A stretch of 52,021 nucleotides of DNA, taken from assembly GCA_021776805.1 (NCBI GenBank), contig JAJFFD010000026.1:1-52021 (forward strand), read 5' to 3'. How positions within the stretch are numbered: the stretch's first letter is position 1; each line of letters opens with the position of its first letter. Positions 33,145 to 43,320 of this stretch are shown one piece after another. The stretch comes from Planctomycetota bacterium. Its GTDB lineage: Bacteria > Planctomycetota > UBA1135 > UBA2386. Position numbers and translations under genes: made by a program. Under the pieces are notes generated by a model. The model did no database searches, was not told where the DNA came from, and was given only the letters and a program-made list of their open reading frames with translations.

Positions 33145-35655
33145 TTGGATTTCGGATGGCCACTTGCACTGGGATTGACAGCGATCTTGCTGGCGATTCC
33201 CGGTCTTGGAATGCGTCGCTTCGGACCGCTGTCCGTGCGTCTGGTCGCCCTCTTGGCGATCGCGAGCCTGCTCCTGGCCGCCCTCGATTGGCCGCTCAGT
33301 AGTCCGGAGAGCCGGCCCTCACGAGTGCGGGCGGTAGCGACCGCCGATGCTCCAGCGAGTTTGCTGGACTTTCGTTCTCGACTCGAGGCCCAGGGAGTCG
33401 AGTTTGCAGCCCCGGCATTCTCTGGAGGTCTTGCGGAGCGCCTTCTGCAGGCTCGCCTGCAGGATCCGGAGGCTGACTTACTCCTCCTGTGGAACGGCAG
33501 CTTTGTGCCCCAGGAGGACAGCGGGTCGAAGCCTCTGCCGGCAACTCCCCTTAGCGACCGTGCCAATCCACCGCTCGAGCCCGAGTGGTTTCAGTTGCGG
33601 GCGCTAGGTGCCCTGCGCGCAGATCGTCCCCTTGCCTTGGAACTTCGGCTCGAAGAGGGGGCTGAACTCGGCCCCTGGAGGGGGAGCCTGCAACTCCTTG
33701 ACTCGATGGGCGAAGCGCGCGCCAGCCTGGAATTCGCAGCGGCGGAGCTCGTCGAACCCCTGCGCCTGGAAGCGCCCGATGTGAGCGCTGGCGCCTACGA
33801 AATCGAACTGCGCATTGAGCTGCCGGGTGCCGGTAGCCTGCTGGCCACGGGCAGCCTGGTGGTTGCGAGTTCGCCGATCCTGCGCATCGTCGGGTCGGGG
33901 AGGCGCTCGATGCAGATTGCCGCGGCACTGACGGTGCAGGGACTGGCAGCCGAGGTGGTCGAAGAACTGCCCGCGGACTTGGCCGAGGAACAGGTGTTGG
34001 TCCTCTGCGAACCCCTCTCCGAGGCCGAGCAGACTCGAGTTCTGGACTTTGTCGATGCGGGTGGCGGGCTCTTCCTCATCGGTGACGAGCAGGGTGGCGC
34101 GTTGCCATTGTCCGGCCAGCCTCTGCATGATTTCTTGCCGGTTGTAATGCCAGCGGTCCTCAGTGGCGCTGTCGCCAAGGAGGGGGCGGAGGGCGACGCG
34201 GGCAGTTCTGAGGAAGCCAGCGAGACAGAGACTGAGCCTGAGCCTAAGGCGGATCCGGTTCCTCCTGAGGAGAATCCAAAGAAGCCCGATCCCGAAGCCG
34301 CTCCGAGCGGCGACCTCTCGCAGGCAAGCCCGCCAGTCTCGCTCAACGAGGAGGAAGTCGAACGTCGTTCCGTTGCGCTCATGCTCGTCGTAGATCGCTC
34401 GGGCAGCATGGGGCAGCCCAGCAGCGGCGGGCGCAGCAAGATGGATGATGCCAAGCGCAGCGCCTACGACACGGCCTACAACCTCGAGGATGGTGATGAA
34501 CTCGGCCTCATCGCCTTCGGCGAGCATGCTCAGGAGCTCGAGATTCTCAAGCTCGGTCCGCCACCGAAGGACTCGGTTTTGCGGCGATCTTTGGAGAGCT
34601 TGCGCGCTGAGGCGCCGCGCACCCAGCTCGGCTCGGCTCTGAATCTCAGTCTGACCCGTCTTGCGGCTTCGAAGCTTCCGGTTCGACACACGGTGGTGAT
34701 CACCGATGGCAACCTGCCGGATTTTGCCGATGTGCTCCACTGCAGAACGGTCGCTGACCGCATGGCAAAAGCTGGGATAACACTGAGCATCATCCAGGTC
34801 ATCGATCCTGGCGACTCTTCCTCGCCTCTCGAGCTCAAGCGCATCGCCGATGCCGGGCGAGGAGTCCTGCACCGGTCACGAGCGCGCGATTCCATTCCGA
34901 GCCTGGTTCTGTCCGAGGTCAAGCGCCTGCTTGGCAGCGTCGGTCGACGGCCGGCCAGCGAGCTCGCCGCAGATCCTCTGGCTGCCGCCGTGCCCGAGCC
35001 GGAAGCAAAGCCGGTCGAAGCGAAGCCTGAACCTGAACCTGAGCCAGATCCGGAACCCGAGCCCGAGCCCGCAGCTGAGCAGGCCTTGCCGGCTAGCGAT
35101 GCAGGCCCAGCTGTCCTGGCGGTGCGCGCAGTCAGTCCTTCCCTGCTTCTACAGCCCTTGCCCGAAGCCGGTTTCCCCGGACTCGCCGGTGTTCTCCCGG
35201 TCACAGGTCGCGCGGAAGCGCGAGTCCTGTTGGCGGCCGGTGAGCAGGGTGTGCCCCTGCTCGCCTTTGCAAACCGGGGCTTGGGCAGGGTTGGCGTGTG
35301 GACTTCTGACTTCTTCGGCAATTGGGGGCGAGATTGGGTCGGTGACCCGCAACTTCCGGCTCGGCTCGCCACATGGGTCAGCGCTGTGTTCCCTGCCAGC
35401 GATGCGGATGCAGAAGAGCAATTGCTGGTGAGTCGAGTTTTGCAGCCCCCTGCGCCGACCCGGGCGGAGAGGCGGCAGATGGAGGCGCTTACCGGTCAAG
35501 CTCTCGCCCAACTATCCGAGTATGAAGCCCCGGCTGCCAAACTCGTCATGGTCGAGAAGGGGCGGGCGGCGGAATTTGCTCTCTGGGCTCTACTGAGCTT
35601 GGCCTTCCTGGCGCTGGTGGAGTTTAGCCTGCGGCGCTCAGCCGCCTTCAGTTGA
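33145..35655 (+). CDS. VWA-domain membrane protein
   Basis: An 836-residue membrane-anchored protein. Two or three hydrophobic helices at the N-terminus (1-55) are followed by an extended region (about 60-400). In that region VLVLCEPLSEAEQTRVLDFVDAGGGLFLIGDE resembles glutamine-amidotransferase-like folds found in related planctomycetal proteins. A von Willebrand A domain (about 408-595) has the MIDAS loop DRSGSMG near residue 417. Glu/Pro-rich low-complexity linkers occur on both sides (about 350-390 and 615-645). A C-terminal helix (FALWALLSLAFLALVEF) is the last membrane segment. The start is a TTG at 33145, one base after the upstream stop codon. Its role may be in complex assembly or surface stress; unknown. 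Confidence 0.85.
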   Translation: MDFGWPLALGLTAILLAIPGLGMRRFGPLSVRLVALLAIASLLLAALDWPLSSPESRPSRVRAVATADAPASLLDFRSRLEAQGVEFAAPAFSGGLAERLLQARLQDPEADLLLLWNGSFVPQEDSGSKPLPATPLSDRANPPLEPEWFQLRALGALRADRPLALELRLEEGAELGPWRGSLQLLDSMGEARASLEFAAAELVEPLRLEAPDVSAGAYEIELRIELPGAGSLLATGSLVVASSPILRIVGSGRRSMQIAAALTVQGLAAEVVEELPADLAEEQVLVLCEPLSEAEQTRVLDFVDAGGGLFLIGDEQGGALPLSGQPLHDFLPVVMPAVLSGAVAKEGAEGDAGSSEEASETETEPEPKADPVPPEENPKKPDPEAAPSGDLSQASPPVSLNEEEVERRSVALMLVVDRSGSMGQPSSGGRSKMDDAKRSAYDTAYNLEDGDELGLIAFGEHAQELEILKLGPPPKDSVLRRSLESLRAEAPRTQLGSALNLSLTRLAASKLPVRHTVVITDGNLPDFADVLHCRTVADRMAKAGITLSIIQVIDPGDSSSPLELKRIADAGRGVLHRSRARDSIPSLVLSEVKRLLGSVGRRPASELAADPLAAAVPEPEAKPVEAKPEPEPEPDPEPEPEPAAEQALPASDAGPAVLAVRAVSPSLLLQPLPEAGFPGLAGVLPVTGRAEARVLLAAGEQGVPLLAFANRGLGRVGVWTSDFFGNWGRDWVGDPQLPARLATWVSAVFPASDADAEEQLLVSRVLQPPAPTRAERRQMEALTGQALAQLSEYEAPAAKLVMVEKGRAAEFALWALLSLAFLALVEFSLRRSAAFS
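35026..35070. repeat. Pro-Glu low-complexity repeat in VWA gene
   Basis: Tandem CCTGAA/CCCGAG-type hexamers encode a run of seven Pro-Glu or Pro-Asp dipeptides after the VWA domain. It is a spacer, coded by varied synonymous codons. Confidence 0.6.
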
Positions 35656-35657
35656 TC

Positions 35658-36239
35658 ATGCTCGGACTCGAATACGCTACCGGTCCTGAGTGGGTGCAGG
35701 CAGTCCTCCCGCATCGTGCGGCGCTACTCATCGAGCAAGCCCACTTGGAGAAGAAGGCCGCTTCCTCGGCGATCAGCTTTCTGTTCCGATATCCGGATGA
35801 GATCAGCCTGCAGGCACCCCTCGCGGAGCTGGCTCGCGAAGAGTTGGAGCACTTCGAGCAGGTTCTGGCCTTACTTGCCGTCAGGGGGATTCGCTTCGGT
35901 CGCCAAAAGCCCGGCACCTACGCAGCACGATTGACATCGATCATCCGTCCGAAGGAACCTGATCGCATGCTGGATCATTTGCTCTGCAATGCCGTGATCG
36001 AAGCGCGATCCTGCGAGCGGATGCGTCTGCTCGCGCAGGGTCTTGCCGAGGTCGACCCGGAGCTCGCCGAGTTTTATCGCGGGCTGTTGGGATCCGAGGC
36101 TCGCCACCACGGGCTCTTCGTCGAACTGGCCAAGGGCGTCCATCCTCCCGAGGCGGTTGAGGCTCGCCTCGAGGAGATTCTCGCCCATGAGGCTGGCATA
36201 TTGTCGGCAGCCGGACCAAGGCCGAGGCTACACAGTTGA
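35658..36239 (+). CDS. miaE: MiaE-like tRNA hydroxylase
   Basis: A 193-residue diiron protein of the MiaE family, which hydroxylates the ms2i6A37 base of tRNA to ms2io6A. Diiron ligands are visible as Glu in LLIEQAHLEKKA, ELEHFE (ExxH), IEARSCERM and SEARHH (ExxH). Length matches the family. The ATG at 35658 is three bases after the upstream stop. It partners the dimethylallyl and methylthio tRNA enzymes elsewhere in the genome. Encoded in a cluster with the NPCBM, VWA and lipase genes, which have no obvious link to tRNA. Confidence 0.92.
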   Translation: MLGLEYATGPEWVQAVLPHRAALLIEQAHLEKKAASSAISFLFRYPDEISLQAPLAELAREELEHFEQVLALLAVRGIRFGRQKPGTYAARLTSIIRPKEPDRMLDHLLCNAVIEARSCERMRLLAQGLAEVDPELAEFYRGLLGSEARHHGLFVELAKGVHPPEAVEARLEEILAHEAGILSAAGPRPRLHS

Positions 36240-36241
36240 CC

Positions 36242-37081
36242 ATGAGCGAGGCCAAGCCCAAGCGCAGCAAGGTATGGCGCCGTCGTATGCGCCTGCCCTT
36301 GGCAGTGTTGCTCTGCTATCTCCTGCTGGTGGTTGCAGGCTGCATGCATCCTTCGGTGCCCTTCGACATCGTCATCAATTGGGATGACTATGCCACGGAT
36401 GAGGCGCTCATGGCCGTCGAGGAGCAACCCACCCTGGTGGTCTTGCAGCACGGCCTGTGGCGTTCGCCCTATTCGCTCTGGCGGCTCGAGCGCGCCCTCC
36501 GCGCCCACGGCTACGAGGTTCTCAATTCTGGCTATTCGAGCACCTCAGCCTTCATCGAGGATCATGCTGCCACTCTGGAAGAGAACCTGGAAGAGTACCT
36601 GGCCGAACGAGGGGGGACTCCTCCCCGCTTGTGTTTCCTCGGGCATTCCATGGGCGGATTGGTGATTCGCTCCTACCTGGCCTTGGAAGGGGCTCGCGAG
36701 CCTGATCAATGCCTGTTTATCGCCACTCCGCACCAAGGTGCCAGTCTGATTGAGGCGCGGCGAGACTGGTTCATCTTCAAGCTCTTCATGGGCAACAAGG
36801 CTGCCCTGCAACTCAGTCCGCAGAGTCAGTTCATTCGGGCTTTGCCAGCCCTGGACTGCGCGGAGGTCGGGGTCATCGTCGGCTCCAAGGGTGATGCAGA
36901 GGGATGGAACGACGATATTCCCGGCGATGACGATGGCACCGTGGCCGTGGTGGAGGCTCAGTTGCCCGCGCAGAGCGACGTCTGCTTTTTGCGGCTCGGC
37001 CACACGGGAATCACATATGACTCGGCAGCCATCGACCAGGCATTGTATTTCCTACGGCACGGTGAGTTCCGTCAGCGCTGA
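36242..37081 (+). CDS. Membrane-anchored alpha/beta hydrolase (lipase-like)
   Basis: A 279-residue alpha/beta hydrolase. A basic N-terminus and hydrophobic segment (about 20-35) end in VVAGC, which may be a lipobox, so the protein is probably lipidated or membrane anchored. Triad candidates are Ser in GHSMGG, Asp in the DDIPGDDDGTV region and His in RLGHTGITYD. The oxyanion loop is VVLQHGLWRS. It resembles LipA/EstA-type triacylglycerol lipases. The ATG follows the miaE stop by two bases. Confidence 0.85.
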   Translation: MSEAKPKRSKVWRRRMRLPLAVLLCYLLLVVAGCMHPSVPFDIVINWDDYATDEALMAVEEQPTLVVLQHGLWRSPYSLWRLERALRAHGYEVLNSGYSSTSAFIEDHAATLEENLEEYLAERGGTPPRLCFLGHSMGGLVIRSYLALEGAREPDQCLFIATPHQGASLIEARRDWFIFKLFMGNKAALQLSPQSQFIRALPALDCAEVGVIVGSKGDAEGWNDDIPGDDDGTVAVVEAQLPAQSDVCFLRLGHTGITYDSAAIDQALYFLRHGEFRQR

Positions 37082-37156
37082 GCAGCCTTCGTGAGGAAAG
37101 CCCACAATTGCCAGTGGAATCGTGTCCTGGGATCCCTTTGACTCGAACGGGCAAGC

Positions 37157-37861
37157 GTGACATCGCCCATCAAGTTTCTGCGATCATCAATAGGCTCCAA
37201 GGTCAGTATGGCCCTGAGCGGCCTGCTCCTGGTTGGATTCCTCCTTGGGCACCTGGCAGGGAATCTGCTGGTCTTCAAGGGCAGGCAGGCGATGAACGAC
37301 TACGCCGAGTTCTTGAAGAACTCGCCCGAGCTGCTTTGGACTGCGCGGATTGGTCTTTTGCTCATCTTTGCTGTGCACCTGCTCACCGGGATCCGCCTGC
37401 AGCTTGTCAGTCGCGGGGCGCGGCCCGTGGCCTATCATAAGAAGGGTCATCTGGTATCGAGTTCTGCCTCACGCAGCATGCTGCTCACTGGAGCTGTCGT
37501 CCTCGTTTACCTTCTGTTTCACCTCGCCCACTTCACCTTGGGCCTGGTTTCGCCTGAGGACTTTCAGCTCACCGAGCAGGTCATTCGCGATGGAGTGGCG
37601 AGCTCGCGACCGGACGTGTACGGCATGATGTTGGCAGGCTTTCAGCACGACTGGCTGGTGGCTCTCTACGTGCTTGGAATGATTCTTCTGGGCATGCATC
37701 TCAGCCATGGAATTGCCAGCCTCTTCCAGTCCCTGGGCATTCGGCATGCGCGTTACACGCCGATGATCGAGATCAGCGCGAAGATTCTTGCCTGGCTCCT
37801 TGCCGCAGGATTCATCATGGTTCCTTTGAGCCTACGGAGTGGCCTGCTAGAAGCAGCGTGA
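37157..37861 (+). CDS. sdhC: Succinate dehydrogenase/fumarate reductase cytochrome b subunit
   Basis: A 234-residue b558-type membrane anchor, family TIGR02046, with five hydrophobic segments and conserved heme or quinone-site histidines ([21 protein letters not shown] and GMHLSHG). It anchors SdhAB and delivers electrons to (mena)quinone. The start is a GTG at 37157 just before the conserved [13 protein letters not shown]. It overlaps sdhA by GTGA. The length matches one-subunit anchors such as those of Bacillus. Confidence 0.93.
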   Translation: MTSPIKFLRSSIGSKVSMALSGLLLVGFLLGHLAGNLLVFKGRQAMNDYAEFLKNSPELLWTARIGLLLIFAVHLLTGIRLQLVSRGARPVAYHKKGHLVSSSASRSMLLTGAVVLVYLLFHLAHFTLGLVSPEDFQLTEQVIRDGVASSRPDVYGMMLAGFQHDWLVALYVLGMILLGMHLSHGIASLFQSLGIRHARYTPMIEISAKILAWLLAAGFIMVPLSLRSGLLEAA

Positions 37862-39780
37862 AGAGCATGAAGCTGGATGCAAGAATTCCTGATGGGCCAA
37901 TCGACACGAAGTGGGAACGGCATTGCTTCGAATTGAAGCTGATCAATCCGGCCAACAAGCGCAAGTTTCGCGTGATCGTCGTGGGGACCGGCCTGGCAGG
38001 AGCTTCTGCTGCGGCCAGCCTCGCGGAGCTCGGTTACCAGGTCGATGCCTTCTGTTTTCAGGATAGCCCCCGGCGAGCGCACAGTATCGCTGCGCAGGGT
38101 GGTATCAACGCCGCCAAGAACTACCAGGGAGATGGCGACAGCATCTATCGCTTGTTCTACGACACGGTGAAGGGCGGGGATTTTCGGGCGCGCGAGGCGA
38201 ACGTCTATCGCCTCGCGCAAGTCAGCGTGAATATTATCGATCAGTGCGTGGCCCAGGGAGTGCCCTTTGCACGGGAGTACGGTGGTTATCTGGACAACCG
38301 TTCTTTCGGTGGTGCTCAGGTTTCACGGACCTTCTATGCGCGCGGCCAGACCGGACAGCAACTCTTGTTGGGCGCGTATCAGGCCCTGGCGCGGCAGGTG
38401 GGCAACAAGAAGGTGCGCATGCACCGTCGCTGTGAGATGCTCGACCTGGTGCTCGTTGATGGTCATGCCAAGGGCATCATCACTCGCGATCTGATCACTG
38501 GTGAGATCTCCCGACATGCTGCGGATGCTGTCATCCTCGCTACGGGGGGCTATGGCAACGCCTTCTTCCTGTCCACCAATGCCAAGGGCTGCAACGTCAC
38601 CGCGGCTTATCGTGCCTACAAGAAGGGCGCTGCCTTTGCGAACCCCTGCTACACGCAGATTCATCCGACCTGTATTCCGGTCGCGGGCGATCATCAATCC
38701 AAACTCACACTGATGTCGGAGTCCCTGCGAAACGACGGGCGCATCTGGGTGCCCAAGCAGAAGGGGGATCGCCGCGCGGCCGGTGATATTCCGGCCCAAG
38801 ACCGTGACTACTACTTGGAGCGCAAGTATCCGAGCTTCGGCAACCTCGCGCCGCGTGACATCGCCTCACGTGCTGCCAAAGAAGTCTGCGACGAGGGGCG
38901 TGGGGTCGGTCCCCGTGGTCTCGGTGTGTATCTCGATTTTGCCGAGTCCATTCAGAGGTTGGGCAGCCATGTCATCGAAGAGCGCTATGGCAATCTCTTC
39001 GAGATGTACAACCGCATCACCGGGGAGGATCCCTATGCCTCTCCCATGCGCATCTTCCCAGCGGTGCACTACACCATGGGTGGACTCTGGGTGGACTACA
39101 ATTTGATGTCCAACCTGCCCGGACTCTTTGTTCTCGGCGAGGCGAACTTCTCCGATCACGGCGCCAACCGGTTGGGTGCCAGCGCGCTGATGCAGGGGCT
39201 CGCCGATGGCTACTTCGTGGTTCCCTATACCATCGGGCACTACCTGGCTGGCCAGAGACCCGCTGCAGTCAGCACTGAGCATGCAGAGTTCGCGCGGGCA
39301 GAGGAGGAGACTCGTCAACGCATCAGTACCTTCCTCTCCCTAAAAGGCAGCCGAACTGCGGATTCATTTCACCGCGAACTCGGCGCAGTCCTCTGGGATC
39401 ACTGTGGTATGTCGCGCTCAGCGAGCGGCCTGAAGGAGGCTTTGCGGCGGATCCCCGCCTTGCGTCAGGAATTCTGGGAGAACCTCCGGGTTCCCGGCTC
39501 CGGTGCAGATCTCAACCAGTCTTTGGAGAAAGCCGGTCGGGTGGCGGACTTCATGGAATTCGCTGAGTTGCTCTGTCACGACGCATTGACTCGTGAGGAG
39601 TCATGCGGCGGTCACTTCCGCGAAGAGTACCAAACCAGCGAGGGAGAGGCGCAGCGTGACGACGCCAATTTCACCCATGTCAGTGCTTGGGAGTTCAAGG
39701 GCCTTGAATCGCCTCCGGAGGAGCATCGCGAACCGTTGATCTTTGAAAACGTGCCCCTGGCGGTAAGGAGCTACAAGTGA
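37858..39780 (+). CDS. sdhA: Succinate dehydrogenase flavoprotein subunit
   Basis: A 640-residue FAD protein oxidising succinate to fumarate. The Rossmann loop is [19 protein letters not shown] (about 43-61), and the covalent FAD histidine is in [11 protein letters not shown]. The active-site segments HPTCIP and [16 protein letters not shown] (Arg base) follow, then the HYTMGGL and LGASALMQG motifs. The start is GTG at 37858 in a GTGA overlap; an ATG three codons later is possible. Cotranscribed with sdhC and sdhB. Confidence 0.97.
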   Translation: MKSMKLDARIPDGPIDTKWERHCFELKLINPANKRKFRVIVVGTGLAGASAAASLAELGYQVDAFCFQDSPRRAHSIAAQGGINAAKNYQGDGDSIYRLFYDTVKGGDFRAREANVYRLAQVSVNIIDQCVAQGVPFAREYGGYLDNRSFGGAQVSRTFYARGQTGQQLLLGAYQALARQVGNKKVRMHRRCEMLDLVLVDGHAKGIITRDLITGEISRHAADAVILATGGYGNAFFLSTNAKGCNVTAAYRAYKKGAAFANPCYTQIHPTCIPVAGDHQSKLTLMSESLRNDGRIWVPKQKGDRRAAGDIPAQDRDYYLERKYPSFGNLAPRDIASRAAKEVCDEGRGVGPRGLGVYLDFAESIQRLGSHVIEERYGNLFEMYNRITGEDPYASPMRIFPAVHYTMGGLWVDYNLMSNLPGLFVLGEANFSDHGANRLGASALMQGLADGYFVVPYTIGHYLAGQRPAAVSTEHAEFARAEEETRQRISTFLSLKGSRTADSFHRELGAVLWDHCGMSRSASGLKEALRRIPALRQEFWENLRVPGSGADLNQSLEKAGRVADFMEFAELLCHDALTREESCGGHFREEYQTSEGEAQRDDANFTHVSAWEFKGLESPPEEHREPLIFENVPLAVRSYK

Positions 39781-40535
39781 GTATGCGACTCAAGCTCCAT
39801 GTCTGGCGACAAAGAGGCCCGGCGGATGCGGGGCAAATGGTCAGCTATGACATGCCGGATGTAAGCCCGGACATGTCCTTCTTGGAGATGCTCGATGTGC
39901 TCAATGAACGCCTGACCCTCGAAGGCGAAGAGCCGATCGCCTTCGATCATGACTGTCGCGAGGGTATCTGTGGCGCCTGCGGCTTGGTGATCAATGGGAT
40001 TGCCCATGGGCCAACCAGAGGCACCACAACCTGTCAGCTCCACATGCGGAGCTTCAAGGATGGGGATGAGATCTGGATCGAGCCTTGGCGAGCTCGCGCC
40101 TTTCCGGTGATCAAGGACTTGGTTGTAGATCGAAAGTCCTTCGATCGCGTGATCGAGTCCGGAGGGTTCATCTCGGTCAACACGGGATCCGCGCCTGAGG
40201 CAAACATCCTATCCGTGGCCAAGGATTCGGCGGATCAGGCCTTTGAGTACGCCGCCTGCATCGGTTGTGGCGCCTGCGTTGCCGCCTGCAAGAACGCCTC
40301 CGCCATGCTTTTCGTTGGCGCGAAGGTGAGTCACCTCGCCAGTCTGCCCCAGGGGCGAGTGGAGGCGGGGAGACGAGCCCGCGCCATGGTCAGCGCGATG
40401 GATGCAGAAGGATTTGGCAGCTGCACCAACCAATTCGAGTGCGAAGCGGTCTGTCCGAAGGACATTTCTGTTCGTGCCATTGCCAAGATGAACCGTGAGT
40501 ATCTGCGTGCTGGTCTGCTGGAGTCAGAATCATGA
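39777..40535 (+). CDS. sdhB: Succinate dehydrogenase iron-sulfur subunit
   Basis: A 252-residue three-cluster subunit. The 2Fe-2S site is [15 protein letters not shown] plus a later Cys (TTTC). The 4Fe-4S site is [12 protein letters not shown], and the 3Fe-4S set is CEAVCPKD with an upstream Cys ([17 protein letters not shown]). The start is a GTG overlapping the sdhA stop (GTGA). It links sdhA to the cytochrome and overlaps mogA by ATGA. Confidence 0.96.
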   Translation: MSMRLKLHVWRQRGPADAGQMVSYDMPDVSPDMSFLEMLDVLNERLTLEGEEPIAFDHDCREGICGACGLVINGIAHGPTRGTTTCQLHMRSFKDGDEIWIEPWRARAFPVIKDLVVDRKSFDRVIESGGFISVNTGSAPEANILSVAKDSADQAFEYAACIGCGACVAACKNASAMLFVGAKVSHLASLPQGRVEAGRRARAMVSAMDAEGFGSCTNQFECEAVCPKDISVRAIAKMNREYLRAGLLESES

Positions 40536-41065
40536 GCTCTGCAAAGATCGGTATCGTCACAGTCTCCGACCGTGCAAGTTCTGGCGAGTATGTCGATCAG
40601 TCGGGACCGGCAATCGAGGCCGTGATGCGTGAGTACTTGCTAACGGAATGCGAGTATGAGATCCGTGTGATTGCTGATGAGGTACCGCTGATCGTGGCCG
40701 CCATCCGTGATTTCTCTGAGCAAGGATGTGCGCTGATCTGCACCACCGGTGGGACAGGTCCGGCTCCCAGGGATGTCACGCCGGAGGCCATGCAGATCGC
40801 CTGCGAGAAGATGATGCCCGGATTCGGTGAGCGGATGCGGCAGGCTTCCTTGGACGTTGGTGTGCCGACCGCGATTCTCTCGCGTCAGACCGCGGGGATC
40901 ATCGGCAAGAGCCTGGTGGTGAACTTGCCAGGGAAGCCAGGTTCGGTACGTGTCTGTCTCGATGCGATCATGCCAGCCATGCCATACTGCATCGACCTGA
41001 TCGGCGGACCCTATCTGGAAGGAAATCCCGAGCGGGTAACGGTCTTCCGTCCTGGGAAGAAGTAG
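40532..41065 (+). CDS. mogA: Molybdopterin adenylyltransferase-type protein (MogA)
   Basis: A 177-residue MogA/MoaB family protein. In MogA, AMP is attached to molybdopterin before Mo insertion. The motifs [14 protein letters not shown], the [15 protein letters not shown] loop and the NLPGKPGSV segment are clear. The ATG overlaps the sdhB stop by four bases, so it is translated from the sdh message. SdhCAB itself has no molybdenum centre, so this linkage is unexpected. Closest functional link in the window is fdhD, which implies a molybdenum formate dehydrogenase elsewhere. Confidence 0.93.
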   Translation: MSSAKIGIVTVSDRASSGEYVDQSGPAIEAVMREYLLTECEYEIRVIADEVPLIVAAIRDFSEQGCALICTTGGTGPAPRDVTPEAMQIACEKMMPGFGERMRQASLDVGVPTAILSRQTAGIIGKSLVVNLPGKPGSVRVCLDAIMPAMPYCIDLIGGPYLEGNPERVTVFRPGKK

Positions 41066-41074
41066 GCTCTGCCT

Positions 41075-42244
41075 ATGTCATCGCTTTACGAGCCGCGTGC
41101 CGAGCACAAGTTCAGTTTCGGGTTGTGGACAGTTGGCAATCCAGGTGCAGATCAGTTTGGACCACGTGTCCGTTCCCACCGCAGCCCAGTGCAGTTGGTC
41201 GAGCTTCTCGCTGAAGTAGGCGCCTGGGGTGTGAATCTTCACGACAACGATCTCGTGCCCATCGACGCCTCACCTGCCCAGAGACAGGAGATTGTCGGCG
41301 AGTTCAAGGTCGCCCTCGAGAAGCATGGTCTGACGGTACCCATGGCCACCACCAACCTGTTCTCCGACCCAGCCTTCAAGGATGGGGCCTTCACCGCAAA
41401 TGATCCGAAGGTACGTGCCTATGCCCTACAGAAGACCATGCAGGCCATCGATCTCGGTGTCGACCTTGGGGCACAAACCTATGTTTGCTGGGGGGGGCGT
41501 GAAGGTGTGGAGAGCGACGCCAGCAAGAATCCCTTGGTGGCCTTGCAGAGATATCGGCATGCCCTCGACTTCCTTTGCTCCTACGTGCGTGATCAGGGCT
41601 ACGACCTGAAATTCGCCCTCGAAGCCAAGCCGAACGAACCGCGCAGTGACATCTACCTGCCGACGACCGGGAGCATGCTCGCCTTCATCGCTACTCTCGA
41701 CCATCCGGAAATGGTCGGGGTGAATCCTGAAGTTGCTCATGAACACATGTGCGGTCTCAACTTCACGCATGCGGTGGCCCAGGCCTGGGACATGGGCAAG
41801 CTCTTCCACATCGACCTCAACGACCAAAACTACTCTCGCTATGACCAGGACCTGCGTTTTGGCTCCCAAAACCCGAAGGCGGCATTCTTCCTGGTGAAGT
41901 TCCTAGAGGAGGTCGGCTACAGCGGGCCGCGTCACTTCGATGCGCATGCTTATCGCAGCGAAGATTGGGATGGTGTGAAGGACTTTGCCCGCGGTTGCAT
42001 GCGCAGTTACTTGATCTTCAAGGAGAAGGCGCGCGCCTTCGCGGAGGACGGGGAGATTCAAGCCTTGATCGCTGAGGTCACCGCAAGCGGACAGGCCGAT
42101 GCAGACTTGCTCGGCCCTTACGACGCTGAGCGGGCCGACGCTCTCCGCAAGCATGTGTTCGACCGGGTAGCTCTGGGTGCTCGTGGACTGGCTTATGAAA
42201 AGCTCGATCAGTTGACCATCGATCTCTTGAGTGGAGTGCGTTGA
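41075..42244 (+). CDS. xylA: Xylose isomerase
   Basis: A 389-residue TIM-barrel enzyme converting D-xylose to D-xylulose (also D-glucose to fructose). Metal and substrate residues are visible: [12 protein letters not shown] (His, Asp), [11 protein letters not shown] (Glu, Lys), VAHEHM (Glu, His), [16 protein letters not shown] (two or three Asp) and [11 protein letters not shown]. The length and the ligand spacing match the Streptomyces-type short class I. Next to a DUF4863 gene with a one-base gap. No xylulokinase is in the window. Confidence 0.94.
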   Translation: MSSLYEPRAEHKFSFGLWTVGNPGADQFGPRVRSHRSPVQLVELLAEVGAWGVNLHDNDLVPIDASPAQRQEIVGEFKVALEKHGLTVPMATTNLFSDPAFKDGAFTANDPKVRAYALQKTMQAIDLGVDLGAQTYVCWGGREGVESDASKNPLVALQRYRHALDFLCSYVRDQGYDLKFALEAKPNEPRSDIYLPTTGSMLAFIATLDHPEMVGVNPEVAHEHMCGLNFTHAVAQAWDMGKLFHIDLNDQNYSRYDQDLRFGSQNPKAAFFLVKFLEEVGYSGPRHFDAHAYRSEDWDGVKDFARGCMRSYLIFKEKARAFAEDGEIQALIAEVTASGQADADLLGPYDAERADALRKHVFDRVALGARGLAYEKLDQLTIDLLSGVR

Positions 42245-42245
42245 T

Positions 42246-42698
42246 ATGAAGTCGGACCTGGTTACTGCCATTGAGGCCATCGTCCCTGATCTCCGGACCT
42301 TGGAGCTGACGGATACCGCAGCTGCCGAGGCAAAGCTACGAGCTCAGTTGCCCATGGAATCTGCGCAAGTCACGCGCATTCGAAGCTTGATGGAGGCCGG
42401 TATGGCGGAGGGTTGGCTCCTGGACAAGGAACACAAGGGCATCCGCTTCGGCAGGATCAGCGGCGACATTGGCGGCTTTAGCGCGGATGCGGTGCTGCTC
42501 TCTGGTCCAGGTCCCCGGCATCGACACCCGGCGGGGGAGATCGACCTGCTCTTCGCTCTCGATGGTGATCCCAAGTTCGACGGGGGCGACCCTGGTTGGA
42601 TGGTCTATGCCCCGGATTCGGTGCATGTGCCCACGGTCAGCGCAGGCAGCATGTTGATCCTCTACTTGCTACCAGAGGCGAGTATCGAGTTCTGCTAG
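42246..42698 (+). CDS. DUF4863/hydroxylaminobenzoate-lyase family protein
   Basis: A 150-residue cupin-like protein resembling DUF4863, which includes p-hydroxylaminobenzoate lyase (PnbB). Seen are the helical N-terminus (1-60), then GIRFGRISGDIGGFSADAVLLSGPG, PRHRHPAGEIDLLFAL with clustered histidines and a Glu, and HVPTVSAGSMLILYLLPE. The ATG at 42246 is one base after the xylA stop, so it is likely co-translated. Its role beside xylA is unknown; the nitroaromatic annotation may be misleading. Confidence 0.85.
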   Translation: MKSDLVTAIEAIVPDLRTLELTDTAAAEAKLRAQLPMESAQVTRIRSLMEAGMAEGWLLDKEHKGIRFGRISGDIGGFSADAVLLSGPGPRHRHPAGEIDLLFALDGDPKFDGGDPGWMVYAPDSVHVPTVSAGSMLILYLLPEASIEFC

Positions 42699-42708
42699 CG
42701 GCGCACCG

Positions 42709-43320
42709 CTACTCAGACTTGAGAGTCACCGACATCTTCACCAACTCGGCAAGCGACTTGGCTTTCATCTTGCGCATGACGTTGGCGCGGTGCACTTCCA
42801 CGGTCTTGGGGCTGACTCCCAGTTGGGCCGCGATCTCCTTGTTGGCGCAGCCATCGACGACCAGTGCCATGACTTCTTTTTCGCGGGGGGTCAGACTCCC
42901 GACCAGTGCCTGCACAGTGCTCAGACTTGCTTGATTGCTGCGTGCAACCGTGTCCTTCTCGATGGCCTTCTTGACCACCTCGCTGAATTGGCTGAGCTTG
43001 AAGGGCTTCTCCAGGAAGTCCAGGCTGCCCAGGCGGAAGGCGCTGATCGCTGTGGAGAGCTCTGCTTCACCGCTGATAAAGATCACCGGTAGGGTAATCC
43101 CGGCCTTCTCGAGTTCTTCGAGGATGTCCAGCCCGGTCATGTCCGGCATGCGATAGTCCAGGACAAGGCAGCCTGGATCTTCCGGTTTGACGGAGGCTAG
43201 GAAGGCGCGACCACTCGTGAAGCTCACTGCCATGAGGCCCATCTCACGGCATGAGGTCATGAGCATCTCGAGGATGCCCGGGTCGTCGTCAACAAGGAAA
43301 ACAGTTGGCTCAGCTGACAT
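42709..43320 (-). CDS. FixJ/NarL-type response regulator
   Basis: A 203-residue two-component regulator. The receiver domain (about 5-120) contains DDD near the start, the phosphoacceptor Asp in CLVLDYRMPD, FISGEAE and LEKPFK. A LuxR-type HTH follows (about 140-200: LTPREKEVMALVVDGCANKEIAAQLGVSPKTVEVHRANVMRKM). The ATG at 43320 is used because AAGG lies ten bases upstream and it begins the family SAEPTVFLVDDD start. Earlier in-frame starts add up to 30 residues. No histidine kinase is adjacent. Confidence 0.93.
   Translation of the reverse strand: MSAEPTVFLVDDDPGILEMLMTSCREMGLMAVSFTSGRAFLASVKPEDPGCLVLDYRMPDMTGLDILEELEKAGITLPVIFISGEAELSTAISAFRLGSLDFLEKPFKLSQFSEVVKKAIEKDTVARSNQASLSTVQALVGSLTPREKEVMALVVDGCANKEIAAQLGVSPKTVEVHRANVMRKMKAKSLAELVKMSVTLKSE

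Noticed and set aside
33604..34872. Long open frame on the minus strand opposite the VWA gene
   Set aside because: The plus-strand VWA frame has clear MIDAS and membrane features. The antisense frame has none.
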